A DNA stretch of 61,664 nt from Parachlamydiaceae bacterium. Its GTDB lineage: Bacteria > Chlamydiota > Chlamydiia > Chlamydiales > Parachlamydiaceae. Position 1 is the first letter of the stretch. Each line of letters begins with the position of its first letter. This document shows positions 51,003 through 60,939 of this stretch, piece after piece. The notes below the pieces were generated by a model. That model was given only the letters and a program-made list of their open reading frames with translations, did no database searches and was not told the DNA's origin. Where the stretch lies: positions 1 to 61,664 of the forward strand of contig JACDES010000003.1 of assembly GCA_013816265.1 (NCBI GenBank), in the 5' to 3' direction. Made by a program: the position numbers and the translations under genes.

Positions 51003-52859
51003 TTATTTGTTATAATCAATACGGTATGTGGTTCCTTCCTTCATTAGGAGAATGGCATTTGGAGAAATTTTTGTGATGGCCATTCCATCTATGACATCTC
51101 CTTCTGAAACAATGCGTCCATTGATTATCACGGTATATTTGTCTCCAACACGCGACTGTCCGGTCACTTCGTATTGGTTTGTAACGTTTACAATTCCTGA
51201 TTCCGGGGTTTGTGTATGAGTTAGGTTATTAACAAACCTAACGCCTGGAATATCTTTTATTTTTTGAACGATATCATTCACTTCATCAGTTTTGTCTATC
51301 GGAGTCGTTCCGGTTAAAGTAACTTCACCATTAGAAAATTGCGGTGTCACATTTGCTAAGTTAGCATGCTGCAACCAGCTATTAATTTGACTAATCAAAT
51401 CTTCTTCTACAACAATTTCATTTTTAAGCAAATCAAGATAAGGAAAGTTGATGCTGATATAATCGTTGAGCTGTTCTGCTTGTTTTTTTGTCTTCAAATA
51501 TCCTGATAAAACAAACTCAGCAGCAGCAGGAGAATGAATTGTAATACCTTGCCAAGCGGGATTACGAGTGATAACGGAATTTAATTCGCGCCATACACCT
51601 TCGTCGATAATAAGGCCTGAATCGTCAATGTTTTTAATAAACTTCAAATTCTGTAGACCATACATCAATTGATTTTTATCTGCCCCACTCGCCACATGTC
51701 CCAAAAGTAATAAGCTGCCGTTTGCTTTGTTAAAAGAGTACTTGACTGAAGTGTACGGCGTTAAAACCTGATCGATCATTTGCGGAGCTTCTACTAGAGA
51801 TTCATGCTGAACGGGTTCGCTCTTAAATAGAGAATACGTAGCAATGCTCCCGAGTGAGAATAAACCTAAAATAATAGATGCTACAATGATGGGGCCCCAA
51901 TTTCTTGGAGGTGGTGTAACAGGAACTGGCTCAATCGGCTTAGAAGCAGCTTCAGCTTCTCTTTTTGATGCGGCAGCAAGCTCTTGAGCTTCTCTTTCTT
52001 TTTTCATTTCTTCATCATGTTGAAGTACTTTTACAATTGAGGGAAGTAGTGGGGAAATGATTGTTTGCATTTCGCCTTCACGATCGTAAACGACGAAGGA
52101 GGTTGTCCCCATGGTAACGATCACACTGGGGGATAGAGTAAGTTTTCCTTCAATTTTTTCGTTATTTACTAAAACACCGTTACGGCTTTTTAAATCTTCA
52201 ATATAGAGATGATCTTCATCTGAGATAGCGATGCGGGCATGTTGACGTGAAACGCTTGTATCATGGAATACGATATCGCATGAATGCGAATCGGTTCCGA
52301 TAGTATAGCTATGACCTGTTTGCATGTAAAATTCAGCGCCATTATTTGGTCCACTAATGACTTTTAGTAGCCAGCGTCCCGTTTCGTTAAGGCCAAAATT
52401 GATGTCAGCTAAATGAGTTTGTTCGTTATCCCCGTCAAATATAGTATCTCCATCTTCCTCAGGAATTTTTGTGAGATAACCATTTTCATCGATATTGCGT
52501 ATGATGGTGGGAGCGGAGTATGGGGTGCCATTTTCATCTTCTATGATATGTGCGGATGTATCTGAGTAGAAACGAAATATTTCATTACCGATTCTAACGG
52601 TATCGCCTTGTTGCATCAAGCGCGGTTTGTCAGTGACTAATTCATCATTAACCTGAATTGGGTTTGTCGTGCTTAGATTTTCAAAAACAATCCCTTCAGG
52701 AGTTTGACGAGCAATCAGATGTTTTCTTGAAGTAAGGGGATCCTCGATAACAAGTTGGCATTGTTCTGGATCGCGTCCAATAATCCAACTGTCACCATTT
52801 TCTAATGAAAGGACTAATCCTTTCAGATCTCCCTCTTCAGCTACTAATCTTGCTACCAT
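51003..52859 (-). CDS. sctD: T3SS inner-membrane ring protein SctD (CdsD) with two FHA domains
   Basis: The 618-residue protein has a first FHA domain (about 8-100; IIGRDPEQCQLVIEDPLTSRKH), a second FHA domain (about 163-260; YTIGTDSHSCDIVFHDTSVSRQHARI and SRNGVLVNN), one membrane helix (about 321-344) and periplasmic ring-building/BON-like domains (about 360-570). SctD forms the outer ring of the inner-membrane basal body. FHA domains bind phosphothreonine, which suits the kinase in the same operon. The double-FHA architecture is the chlamydial form (CT664). Confidence 0.95.
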   Translation of the reverse strand: MVARLVAEEGDLKGLVLSLENGDSWIIGRDPEQCQLVIEDPLTSRKHLIARQTPEGIVFENLSTTNPIQVNDELVTDKPRLMQQGDTVRIGNEIFRFYSDTSAHIIEDENGTPYSAPTIIRNIDENGYLTKIPEEDGDTIFDGDNEQTHLADINFGLNETGRWLLKVISGPNNGAEFYMQTGHSYTIGTDSHSCDIVFHDTSVSRQHARIAISDEDHLYIEDLKSRNGVLVNNEKIEGKLTLSPSVIVTMGTTSFVVYDREGEMQTIISPLLPSIVKVLQHDEEMKKEREAQELAAASKREAEAASKPIEPVPVTPPPRNWGPIIVASIILGLFSLGSIATYSLFKSEPVQHESLVEAPQMIDQVLTPYTSVKYSFNKANGSLLLLGHVASGADKNQLMYGLQNLKFIKNIDDSGLIIDEGVWRELNSVITRNPAWQGITIHSPAAAEFVLSGYLKTKKQAEQLNDYISINFPYLDLLKNEIVVEEDLISQINSWLQHANLANVTPQFSNGEVTLTGTTPIDKTDEVNDIVQKIKDIPGVRFVNNLTHTQTPESGIVNVTNQYEVTGQSRVGDKYTVIINGRIVSEGDVIDGMAITKISPNAILLMKEGTTYRIDYNK

Positions 52860-53059
52860 AAGTAGTCACCATATTAATTATTTATTTTTATAGTTATTCA
52901 CAAATTTATATTATAACAGAATCTTCAATGTGGATACAACCTAAAAACGGTAATTGCAGCTAGTTAAGAATCTTGACGTATAAAGTTTTGAATGTTTTTC
53001 ATAAAGTTATAATCCACAATAATGGTCTTATCGTCTATTGAGAGCAGCATCTTTATTTT

Positions 53060-53470
53060 CTAACGTGGTTTTTTTAATGGTACATTCAAATTTAAGGATT
53101 CTTTTCTCCAAAAATCGATACTGTTAATAAAATCCTCTAATTTATCTCTCCATTCATTATAACTGCTATTGTAATCAACTTCCATTGAAAGAGTTAAAAG
53201 CTTGGCTTCTTCGTCTAAACCGATGGCAGATCCAAGAGTCCCTTTTCCAAATAAGTTGGCTTCCATTGCTCTTGCAATAAAAAAATCGACTTTTTCCTTT
53301 GGTAGGGGACCGATAATCGCTTTAAAGGCATACTCACCTTCATTATTTCTCAAGGCTTCAACTTCGATGTCATCTTCGAAGGGAATTTTGTAATGTCCCG
53401 GTTCCGTGATGACAATGAGATCTTGAATTTCTAATTCGTTACCTAATTGTTCGATGAAGGTTTCTAACAT
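53060..53470 (-). CDS. T3SS CesT/SycE-family chaperone (CT663-like)
   Basis: This 136-residue acidic protein has the size and alternating helix-strand layout of class I secretion chaperones (LETFIEQLGNELEIQDLIVI at the start, KLLTLSMEVDYNSSYNEWRD near 95). It lies just upstream of sctD, the position of CT663. AGGAA precedes the ATG by 9 nt. Its 5' end (first 11 codons) is duplicated at 61048-61080. The cargo is unknown. Confidence 0.8.
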   Translation of the reverse strand: MLETFIEQLGNELEIQDLIVITEPGHYKIPFEDDIEVEALRNNEGEYAFKAIIGPLPKEKVDFFIARAMEANLFGKGTLGSAIGLDEEAKLLTLSMEVDYNSSYNEWRDKLEDFINSIDFWRKESLNLNVPLKKPR

Positions 53471-53670
53471 ACGTTTTATTCCTAATTTATAGGTTTTTAG
53501 TCATATTCATATATTACCTACAATTTTCGTGCCAATTTAAGTCTGGCAGAAGAAATGGAATCATTATAAGCAAGTATTTACAACTTCGGCATTCATTTTC
53601 CTAGTTCGATAGCATATTTTTTATTATACCTCCGGATGCTGTTAAATAGTAAAACGTATCCACAAAAAAC

Positions 53671-53730
53671 CGAAAGTCCTCTTTCGCTTTCTTTTGGCTG
53701 CGATCTCTTATTTTGAAAGCATTGGCCTAT
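53671..53730. repeat. Fused fragments of repeats A and B
   Basis: CGAAAGTCCTCTTTCGCTTT (family A core) is joined to TTATTTTGAAAGCATTGGCC (family B end). Confidence 0.75.
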
Positions 53731-53767
53731 CACCATCACCCATGAATAAGCAAGATCTTTGCTTTTT

Positions 53768-53920
53768 TTATTTATGATGTTTGAAATATTGAATTTCTCT
53801 TTCATGTTGCATAGCCCCTTCACGAGTATCAAAAGTGCCAAGATTTCGACGTTTTCCGGTACGTGTGTCTATTGAACGAGAATATATTCTATATTGTCCA
53901 GATTTTAGTTTACGTATCAT
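53768..53920 (-). CDS. 50-residue basic protein, integrase-arm/AP2-like
   Basis: The frame runs from an ATG at 53920, preceded by AGGAGGG at ideal distance, to TAA at 53768. The product (MIRKLKSGQYRIYSRSIDTR, then TGKRRNLGTFDTREGAMQHE and REIQYFKHHK) has the three-strand-plus-helix pattern of AP2-like or Arm DNA-binding domains found at the N-terminus of tyrosine integrases: GxYRIYSR, G-K-R-R-N-LGTF, then an amphipathic helix. Small stand-alone proteins of this look occur in several bacteria. It may be a small nucleic-acid-binding protein or a relic of an integrase. It is too short for common gene callers. Confidence 0.7.
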   Translation of the reverse strand: MIRKLKSGQYRIYSRSIDTRTGKRRNLGTFDTREGAMQHEREIQYFKHHK

Positions 53921-54702
53921 ACATCCCTCCTTTCTCATTTAATTTGGATTCAATGAGAATCTAAGAATGATCATGCAAAATATGAGCCATATTATTCTCA
54001 AATATCAATAAACCAGACTTGAAGTGCCATCATCTTACAGCCACAGGTCGAAGGCTTGAGAACATCAACAAGTGCAGACGATAGCTTAAGGAGGCATAAA
54101 TTCCGACTTTTGGAAAAAAATCTAAATCCACATCTTCTTATGTTCTTTAAAAATCTATAAAATCAAGTTTATGTAGTCAAAGAATATGCCTAAACAGATA
54201 TTTACTTGAACTTACCAAATTTATTTTATTTTTTCAGATGACCTCAATTTGAACTTTGAAGCCGCACCACTCGCATAAATAGTTATTATTTTTTATTTCC
54301 CATTCCCTTCTTTGTTAACATATTAGAACCACATTCTCCTGCTTTAAAAAATTATATTGATATCTTTACATGGTATTGTTATAGCTGTTTATATAAGCAC
54401 TACACAAATCACACACCAAAATCAGGTGTAAGACATTTCTCATTGTTATCTGCCCTACAAGCATAGGAAAGTGGTAACATAAAATATTAAGAGGCTTATG
54501 AAAAGATCGATCTTAATAGTAAAATACTCAACCAAACCAAATTATAGAAAATATCGCTGAATTAGTTTTTTTTGTATTAGTTATTTAACGATTTAAAAAA
54601 AAACGATATCGCCGATAGCACGCTCCCTTATTTTTGAATTTTTTTAAAAAATTATTTTTGTGTTTTTAAGTAAGCAACAAAAAACAAAAAAAGGAGAAGT
54701 AA
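53921..54702. other. 782-bp intergenic region without a recognisable gene
   Basis: Mixed AT-rich sequence with only very short frames, no repeat match and no tRNA-like fold that I can see. It lies between divergent genes (small basic protein and U-box pair) and must hold the promoters of both. The last 120 bp before 54703 are strongly A/T-tracted. Confidence 0.5.
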
Positions 54703-55680
54703 ATGCAATATATTTCTATTTGTCCACAATTAATTGATATAACGTTAAAATTAAATGATACATATCACGATGGAGTTGAAATTTCAGAAAATTTCAAAAA
54801 AATTCTAAGTGGTAAAAAATTAGATTCGAAAGAAAAAGCCCATCTTTGCTGTAAAATTTTCATCGTCGCCAATAATTCCATAAATATCGTTGCAGAAGTA
54901 GTAGATCTTACAAATGTATTTAAAGGAAATACTTCAAGTTTAAGAATACGAACTATTTCAGCAACATCCAGCGCTTGTTCTTCAGTCGGCAAGCAAACAT
55001 TAAATATTCTAAAAGGAAAAGTCGATTTCTTTTGCATTCTAGGAACCACGAGTGAAGTAGTTCGAATGCAGGGAGTAATCACACAGAACTATTATATAGA
55101 AACAGTTGGAAAATATTTGAAAACTATTTCTGACATACCCTCAAACTATGCCAGAGCTGTGGAACTATATAAAGCAGCCAAAGAATATCAAGAAACCGCG
55201 ATGGAAAAATTCACATCCTATCGTCATAGCCTACGATCCCTCAAATTCGATGAAGAATTGAATAAAAAATTTAAAATGATTCCAAAGAAATCTTATTCGC
55301 ACTTTCCTGATAAATGTACGATCACACGAAGGCCAATCCGTTTTCCGGTTGTTTTTATAGATACCCCTACAATTGTTTTTGAAAAAGATGTAGTAATTTT
55401 GGAAATGGGCCATTACCAAAAAGAAAAAGAAAATGAAATAGATCTATTAGCAACGTACAGCGCTTTGAGAAATACAGAAAATGAAGAAATGACAGAAGAA
55501 AATCTAAACGCATGGGAGGAAATATTAATTAAAATAAAGACTTTAAAAACCGCCTTAAATCGAAAACCACATCAATCCATAAAGGAAAAAATGGATAAAG
55601 GGTTAACCATTTGCTCGTTAAGAGTAAAAGACAATTTATTGAAAAAAATTGAAAAAAAATTGGCGGAATTGTCCGTTTAA
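54703..55680 (+). CDS. Degenerate U-box-like protein (candidate effector)
   Basis: This 325-residue protein has no signal peptide. Its first 190 residues are helical, with Cys-rich spots. Residues about 203-237 (FPDKCTITRRPIRFPVVFID, then TPTIVFEKDVVIL) match the first half of the U-box of the neighbouring gene (CPITYEPIRFPV), but the second half (W-L, N-P, PL motifs) is absent, so E2 binding is doubtful. The C-terminal 80 residues are charged and helical. AAGGAGAAG lies just before the ATG. The next gene starts 44 bp later, so the two form a likely operon. Confidence 0.7.
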   Translation: MQYISICPQLIDITLKLNDTYHDGVEISENFKKILSGKKLDSKEKAHLCCKIFIVANNSINIVAEVVDLTNVFKGNTSSLRIRTISATSSACSSVGKQTLNILKGKVDFFCILGTTSEVVRMQGVITQNYYIETVGKYLKTISDIPSNYARAVELYKAAKEYQETAMEKFTSYRHSLRSLKFDEELNKKFKMIPKKSYSHFPDKCTITRRPIRFPVVFIDTPTIVFEKDVVILEMGHYQKEKENEIDLLATYSALRNTENEEMTEENLNAWEEILIKIKTLKTALNRKPHQSIKEKMDKGLTICSLRVKDNLLKKIEKKLAELSV

Positions 55681-55724
55681 TTTGATTTTACAAACTTATT
55701 TTACAATTATATTGGAGTAAACTT

Positions 55725-56630
55725 ATGCAAGTAATAAATACCCTGTTTCATGGCATTGATTTAGCTTTTAAGGGCCTTAATTCAGTATGTCGAGGCATAA
55801 CTATCATAGATAACACAAATCAATTAGTTAATGATGCCGCTACAATGGCAATGAATGAAGATCGTAGACAAAAGTCGGATTATATGAAAGTGGCAACAAG
55901 AGGAGCAATCCTTATTTTAGATGTAGCTTCAATTAAAAATGGACATTTCGATCCAAAAAATATTGATGATAAAATAGCACTCTTAAATGATCAGCTAAAA
56001 AAAAGTGGAACGGATGAAACAAATGAAAAATTGAAAGCCACTATTTTACGGTTAGAAAAATCAAAAGATCGTTTACAAAAACAATCAGCGGTTTGTCAAG
56101 GCGTAGCTTTAGGGGCATCGATCATTGTAGAAGATAAAAATAAATTAAATAGAACCACGTTATATAGAGCGAGTGGTTTGGTAAGAAAAATAGGCGATAT
56201 TAAAAATAATAAAAATCTGCAAAAAGCCGCTGATGCACTTACATTGGCCACTGTAAGTGGTGATTTCGACCAATTAACCACAGATTTTAATAATTGGTAT
56301 GCCCTCAAATCTGCAGGAGCACCAAAAGTAGATATAACAAATTTGGTTTATAATAAAATTCCAGAAGCACATCATGAAAATGAAGTGTTTAAACAATTCA
56401 TATGTCCAATAACGTATGAACCCATTCGATTTCCTGTCACGGCTCCCAATACATCTGGAGGACCAGATCATCATTTTGAACGATCAGCAATTGTCAAGTG
56501 GCTTATAGAAGGTAGGAAAACGAATCCAGTTAATAATTTGCCTCTTGACATTAAAGTTTTAAAAGAAAATTTTGATATGCGTAAAATTATTGAAGATGAG
56601 ATGAATAGATTAAATATACCTTTAAAATAA
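55725..56630 (+). CDS. U-box domain protein (candidate E3 ubiquitin ligase effector)
   Basis: The 301-residue protein has a helical N-terminal region (about 1-215) and a C-terminal U-box (about 222-296): FICPITYEPIRFPV, HHFERSAIVKWLIEG and TNPVNNLPLDIKVLKENFDM. The residues that shape the E2-binding surface in eukaryotic U-boxes (I-C-P-I, P-I, E-R-x-A-I-x-x-W-L, N-P) are kept, so it may act as an E3 ligase in the host. Ubiquitination-related domains are known to be expanded in amoeba-associated chlamydiae. It has no Sec signal, and T3SS export is inferred. Confidence 0.88.
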   Translation: MQVINTLFHGIDLAFKGLNSVCRGITIIDNTNQLVNDAATMAMNEDRRQKSDYMKVATRGAILILDVASIKNGHFDPKNIDDKIALLNDQLKKSGTDETNEKLKATILRLEKSKDRLQKQSAVCQGVALGASIIVEDKNKLNRTTLYRASGLVRKIGDIKNNKNLQKAADALTLATVSGDFDQLTTDFNNWYALKSAGAPKVDITNLVYNKIPEAHHENEVFKQFICPITYEPIRFPVTAPNTSGGPDHHFERSAIVKWLIEGRKTNPVNNLPLDIKVLKENFDMRKIIEDEMNRLNIPLK

Positions 56631-56646
56631 CGGAAGATTATTTATT

Positions 56647-56674
56647 AAAACCACTGATTTAATTCAGTGGTTTT
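56647..56674 (+). terminator. Terminator of the U-box operon
   Basis: AAAACCACTGA, loop TTTAAT, TCAGTGGTTTT, starting 16 bp after the stop. Confidence 0.85.
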
Positions 56675-56804
56675 AATAATGTTTAATATTATCGAATTTA
56701 CTTTTATTTAATAAATTGTTATTGTTTACAAAACAATTAAATAAAACAAATAAATTTCGCAATTGTTTTTATATAATTTATATTAACCTTTAAAAAGGAG
56801 TTAT

Positions 56805-57296
56805 ATGTCAATAAGTCCAATACCATCCTTTCAAGTGGGGATGAATGTTATAAGTCAAAGCTTGGATTTAGGTAAACCTGGGTTCAACTATAAGAAATTA
56901 GCATTGGCATCAACGATATCAATGTTAACTTTAGTGACAATTAGATCGATTTCAAGGATTTTTCCCCCAACAAATCAAGGTGATGAACAAACATGGAGAA
57001 CCGCAATTCGAAAAAGGTATGATTCGGTTGTAAATCATCCATGTTTTGGAGGAGGAAGAGAGCATATAATCACAAATAATCTACATCTTACATTTTTTGT
57101 GATGGCGTTTGATCGTCTTACAACAATGAAGCCAATGAAAAATAATGCAATCGTTCATGAAGTTCTGATTTATTCAGTGTTATTTGCTTTTTTAAAGCAT
57201 ACTTCAAGTACATATGTGGTACCGATGGTTGAAAACCATCTCTCAGAACCATTTAAAACACCATTAAAAAATTTGGCAACCTTTTTAGGTGAATAA
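56805..57296 (+). CDS. ORFan with hydrophobic segments
   Basis: The 163-residue protein is preceded by a strong AAAAAGGAG site. It has three modestly hydrophobic segments (about 30-50: YKKLALASTISMLTLVTIRS; about 98-112: LHLTFFVMAFDRL; about 122-140: EVLIYSVLFAFLKH) and two possible metal-type residues (HPCFGGGREH). No domain is recognised. It has its own terminator and lies between the U-box and LRR genes, a neighbourhood of likely host-interaction genes. Confidence 0.7.
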   Translation: MSISPIPSFQVGMNVISQSLDLGKPGFNYKKLALASTISMLTLVTIRSISRIFPPTNQGDEQTWRTAIRKRYDSVVNHPCFGGGREHIITNNLHLTFFVMAFDRLTTMKPMKNNAIVHEVLIYSVLFAFLKHTSSTYVVPMVENHLSEPFKTPLKNLATFLGE

Positions 57297-57308
57297 ATTT
57301 AATTGGAG

Positions 57309-57342
57309 AGAATGCCTGCTTGAGCTATCAAGCAGGCATTCT
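57309..57342. terminator. Bidirectional terminator between convergent genes
   Basis: Perfect 15-bp stem AGAATGCCTGCTTGA/TCAAGCAGGCATTCT with loop GCTA, between the 56805 gene and the LRR gene. Confidence 0.85.
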
Positions 57343-57378
57343 GAAATTTCAATTCCACTTAGGAATAGTTCATGAACC

Positions 57379-60300
57379 TCAATACCATAAAGATTGAGTA
57401 GGGGTGCTATATGGCATTAGGCTCATTGTGGATGGCGCTGCAAGATATAGAGGGACCGTTGTCCCTTTAATTGATTGCAAAACATCTTCGCTGAATAATG
57501 GACCTGGAGAATGAAAATCATGTAGAACCGGGGAGCCAATATTCGGAAAATAAGATGGGCTATCGCTTAATGCATCGCTCAATTTAGCGATAACAATGTC
57601 TACACGAGATTTGAAATACACATCTACGTGCTTGACGATGCCTTCAATAGGCATTTTTAGCCAATCAAAGGAATGTCTCAAAAAGCTAAAAGGCGTAGTT
57701 GTATGCATTGCACCTGAAGTTTGCAATTCCTCTAATATTGTATCTTCGGTATCTAATAATTGCGTATTTGAATGGCATAATTTATCCTGGCAATTTTTTA
57801 ATAAAGAACCCTGTTCAAGAATTCTCTGTGAATTTAGAATGGTTGAATTAAATAAATTTCCATTTACAAAAAAATTACGTATATTTGTACGATATATTTT
57901 TTTTAATACTTCTAAAATACCTCTATCCCCAATTAAATTATGTTGCAAACTAAGAAAATTAATTGTTAATGGAATATCTAAATTTTTGGCTCCTTCATTA
58001 TCAATTTGATTATTACTCATATCTAAAAACTTGAGTTTGGCTGGAATCTTTAGACTCTTAGTCCGATTGCCAATTCCATTGTCACTTAATTGAAGCCTTT
58101 CTAGGAATTCAGGCAAATTTAAGACTATGATACCTTCCGCATCAATATTATTGCCTGATAAACCAAGCCTAGTGAGAGCTGAATTTAGAATTAAATCTTT
58201 ACAACCTTCGTTGCCCAGTTCTGTGTATTCGAGAATTAACGTTTTAAGTGTTAAAGGCAATTTTAAATTTTTTATTCCTTTTGGTCCTAATTTATTATAC
58301 CCTAAATCTAAATCTGTTAAGCCCTCATGAAGTTTTAGATTAGAAAGCACCTCTGCCGTTAATCCAGTATTAGCTAAACTAAGAGATTCTAAACCTTTGG
58401 GTAAATCAAGATTATAAACTCCCTCATTTCCAATATTATTAAAATCTAAAACTAAAACTTTAAGAGAAGAAGGCAGTTTCAAACCTTTTAATCCATCTTT
58501 GTCAATATTGTTATCATTAAGAAATAAAACTTGAAGACTCAGTGATAAATTTAGATCCCTTACACCATTTCCTAGTTGGTTATTTCTAATATCTAATTTT
58601 GAAAGTGCTTTTGGTAACACCCATCCTTTAATATTAGGTCCAATTTTATTATCACTAATTCGGAACTCTTTTAAAGATGAAGGTAATTGTCTTCCTTTTA
58701 GACCATTTTCAGTGATTTTATTAAAATCAAAATCTAAGATCTCAATTTGAGGGGGTAATTTAAGATTATTAAATCCTTCATCACTTATTTCATTAAAGGC
58801 AAGTCCTATTTCAATAATACTAAGTGGAAGATCTAAATCCATTAGATTCTGATCTTCTAGAGAGTTACTCATTAAATTCAAGGATTTCAGTTTACTCGGC
58901 CATTTTATTTTTTTTAAACCTCCTAATCCTAAATTATTACCATTAAGATTTAATGTTTCTAGACTAGATAACAAATGAATTTCGGTTAATCCATCCGATT
59001 GTATTTTGTTAACTGCTAAATCTAGGAATTTAATGCTATCAGGTAATTTAAGATCTCTGAATCCTTGGGTTTGAATAAAATTAAGAGTTAATTTCAGCAA
59101 TTCCAGTTTTTTAGGTAGTCTTATCTCTTTGGCTCCTTTAGGACCAATATGATTATAATCTAATCTCAAATTTAGTAAAGTTTCAGGAAAATCGATTATT
59201 CCAACATCTTCACCAATATCATTTTTACCTAAATCGATATCTTTAAGAGTCATTTTAGGATTTAAAATTTTTAAAATTGCCTGCGTTTCATTAGCTGTTA
59301 AACCTTTTCCGAATAATTTGAGTGATTCAACCCCATCTAAATGAAAATTTTCTAATTGCTCAAGAAAGGGTTCAATCGGTTCATCTATTGAAACAAGCCT
59401 AAATTGTCGAACAAATTCATTAAAACATTCAGCTGTCAATTTATTTGCCCAGATTTCGAAATCGCCATAAAACATTTTAAAGCCAGGCTTATCAGGACAA
59501 TTAATAGCTTGTAATATACTGTCGACTATTTCCTTTATAAATGCTACTGTCAAAGCAAGTTTGCCAGCTTTAAAGGCACTAAAACCCACATTTTGTGTTG
59601 TACTTGGATTTTGTCCCAGCCACCAAAGTAGGTAGCAAGCATAAAGTGAACTTGCCATCGAACGTTGGATAATATTTGCCTCTTTTTCTGCAGGTAGCTC
59701 ATTTCCAGCTAATATCTTCAATCCATCTAAAGCTTCGGCTTTGAGCTGAATAATTTGCATTAATCGATCTTTTGAAATCCCCGCAGATTGAAAAGCAGCA
59801 AAATCATTGATGGAGAGGCTGTGAATGATTTTAGCTAAGCATTGCATCGCATACATCTTACTCATTCCACGGCCTTTATAGGCCACTAATTTGATACTGT
59901 CAAATTCAAGACGTTGCTTGCTTAATAATACAGTCCCATTCCAACGAATGAATCGTTCAGCCTTTTGCATGCGTTCCGTGATAGTTGTTATGCATGGAAT
60001 TGGAAGTATTTGTTTAGCGCTATCCTCCCACAGGTAAGCGACGATCGTGCTATTCAAACCGGTTAAAGTTCTTGTATGATCTTTGACGGCAAACTGTAAA
60101 TCTGCTAAATCTCGTTGAGGAGATTGTTGGCTTTTACAACCTTCAACAACTCCTTTCATCAATCCTAGAATGAATGGACTTGCAATTAACAATTGTAGCC
60201 ATATAGGATCCAATTTTGCGAGCATTCGGACTAAGCTTGTCACACCCCTCTGACTATTATTTTTAAAGATACCTGTGAATTCGCCAAAATCTGAAGTACC

Positions 60301-60813
60301 TGTACGCATCAATTCAATGAGCCGGTAGCTTAGGGCTGTTCCGATAAATAGCGAAACAGCATTACCAACTGTTGATTCTGTAGATTTGACAAAACCTCTT
60401 GAAGCGCTAACTTTTCTTAACCCCCAGTCGTCCTGTAAAAGCAAGGAGCGCCCGTGAGGCATTTGTCGGAGCATTTGCTTTAAAACATCTTTACAGCAAG
60501 TTTTTTCATTGTTATTTAAATCTCCTTTGCTGATTACTAATCCTTGAACCATTTTTTCGATAAAATTATCGATAGAAGCCCATGTGAGGTGCCTTGATTT
60601 GGAAAGTTCTTTTGTAATAATATCATTTAAAGGCTTAAGAGGAATGTCCAAAGCTACTAAATCCAAAACTTCGATATTTAGCTTCCTCAATGTGTCAATG
60701 ACGACGGGATAAATCTGAGAGATATCTTCACCCGGTAATAGTTGATAATTATTAGTATTTTGAGAACTTATAATTTCCATTTGGATAGGCTGAGATTGAG
60801 AACCAAAAGACAT
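57379..60813 (-). CDS. Giant leucine-rich-repeat protein (candidate effector)
   Basis: This 1144-residue protein has no Sec signal. Residues about 1-475 are helical, with three hydrophobic patches (near 150-170, 208-228 and 415-440). About 20 LRR units of 21-24 residues follow (about 490-975), with the consensus LxLPxxLxxLxLxxNxIGxxGxxx; examples are LLNLRLDYNHIGPKGAKEI and LTDLDLGYNKLGPKGIKNL. The repeats resemble ribonuclease-inhibitor/NLR-type LRRs, which are common in eukaryotes. The C-terminal 165 residues are unique. LRR proteins are one of the expanded families in amoeba-associated chlamydiae and often accompany ubiquitin-ligase domains. Partner and export route are unknown. Confidence 0.88.
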   Translation of the reverse strand: MSFGSQSQPIQMEIISSQNTNNYQLLPGEDISQIYPVVIDTLRKLNIEVLDLVALDIPLKPLNDIITKELSKSRHLTWASIDNFIEKMVQGLVISKGDLNNNEKTCCKDVLKQMLRQMPHGRSLLLQDDWGLRKVSASRGFVKSTESTVGNAVSLFIGTALSYRLIELMRTGTSDFGEFTGIFKNNSQRGVTSLVRMLAKLDPIWLQLLIASPFILGLMKGVVEGCKSQQSPQRDLADLQFAVKDHTRTLTGLNSTIVAYLWEDSAKQILPIPCITTITERMQKAERFIRWNGTVLLSKQRLEFDSIKLVAYKGRGMSKMYAMQCLAKIIHSLSINDFAAFQSAGISKDRLMQIIQLKAEALDGLKILAGNELPAEKEANIIQRSMASSLYACYLLWWLGQNPSTTQNVGFSAFKAGKLALTVAFIKEIVDSILQAINCPDKPGFKMFYGDFEIWANKLTAECFNEFVRQFRLVSIDEPIEPFLEQLENFHLDGVESLKLFGKGLTANETQAILKILNPKMTLKDIDLGKNDIGEDVGIIDFPETLLNLRLDYNHIGPKGAKEIRLPKKLELLKLTLNFIQTQGFRDLKLPDSIKFLDLAVNKIQSDGLTEIHLLSSLETLNLNGNNLGLGGLKKIKWPSKLKSLNLMSNSLEDQNLMDLDLPLSIIEIGLAFNEISDEGFNNLKLPPQIEILDFDFNKITENGLKGRQLPSSLKEFRISDNKIGPNIKGWVLPKALSKLDIRNNQLGNGVRDLNLSLSLQVLFLNDNNIDKDGLKGLKLPSSLKVLVLDFNNIGNEGVYNLDLPKGLESLSLANTGLTAEVLSNLKLHEGLTDLDLGYNKLGPKGIKNLKLPLTLKTLILEYTELGNEGCKDLILNSALTRLGLSGNNIDAEGIIVLNLPEFLERLQLSDNGIGNRTKSLKIPAKLKFLDMSNNQIDNEGAKNLDIPLTINFLSLQHNLIGDRGILEVLKKIYRTNIRNFFVNGNLFNSTILNSQRILEQGSLLKNCQDKLCHSNTQLLDTEDTILEELQTSGAMHTTTPFSFLRHSFDWLKMPIEGIVKHVDVYFKSRVDIVIAKLSDALSDSPSYFPNIGSPVLHDFHSPGPLFSEDVLQSIKGTTVPLYLAAPSTMSLMPYSTPTQSLWY

Positions 60814-60939
60814 AAGACTCCTAAGGATTAGTTTTTTGATCAGTGTAGAAACACCTGAGAAAAAATGGAAGGTGAAAAGTTATTTACAATAATAACGAAG
60901 CTTGGGCCTTAACATGAGAGTGTTATGACGGGCTTTTAA

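Noticed and set aside
53593..53841. 82-aa frame on the minus strand
   Set aside because: It overlaps the 50-aa gene in another frame and runs through repeat fragments. It lacks a good ribosome-binding site and its composition is not protein-like.
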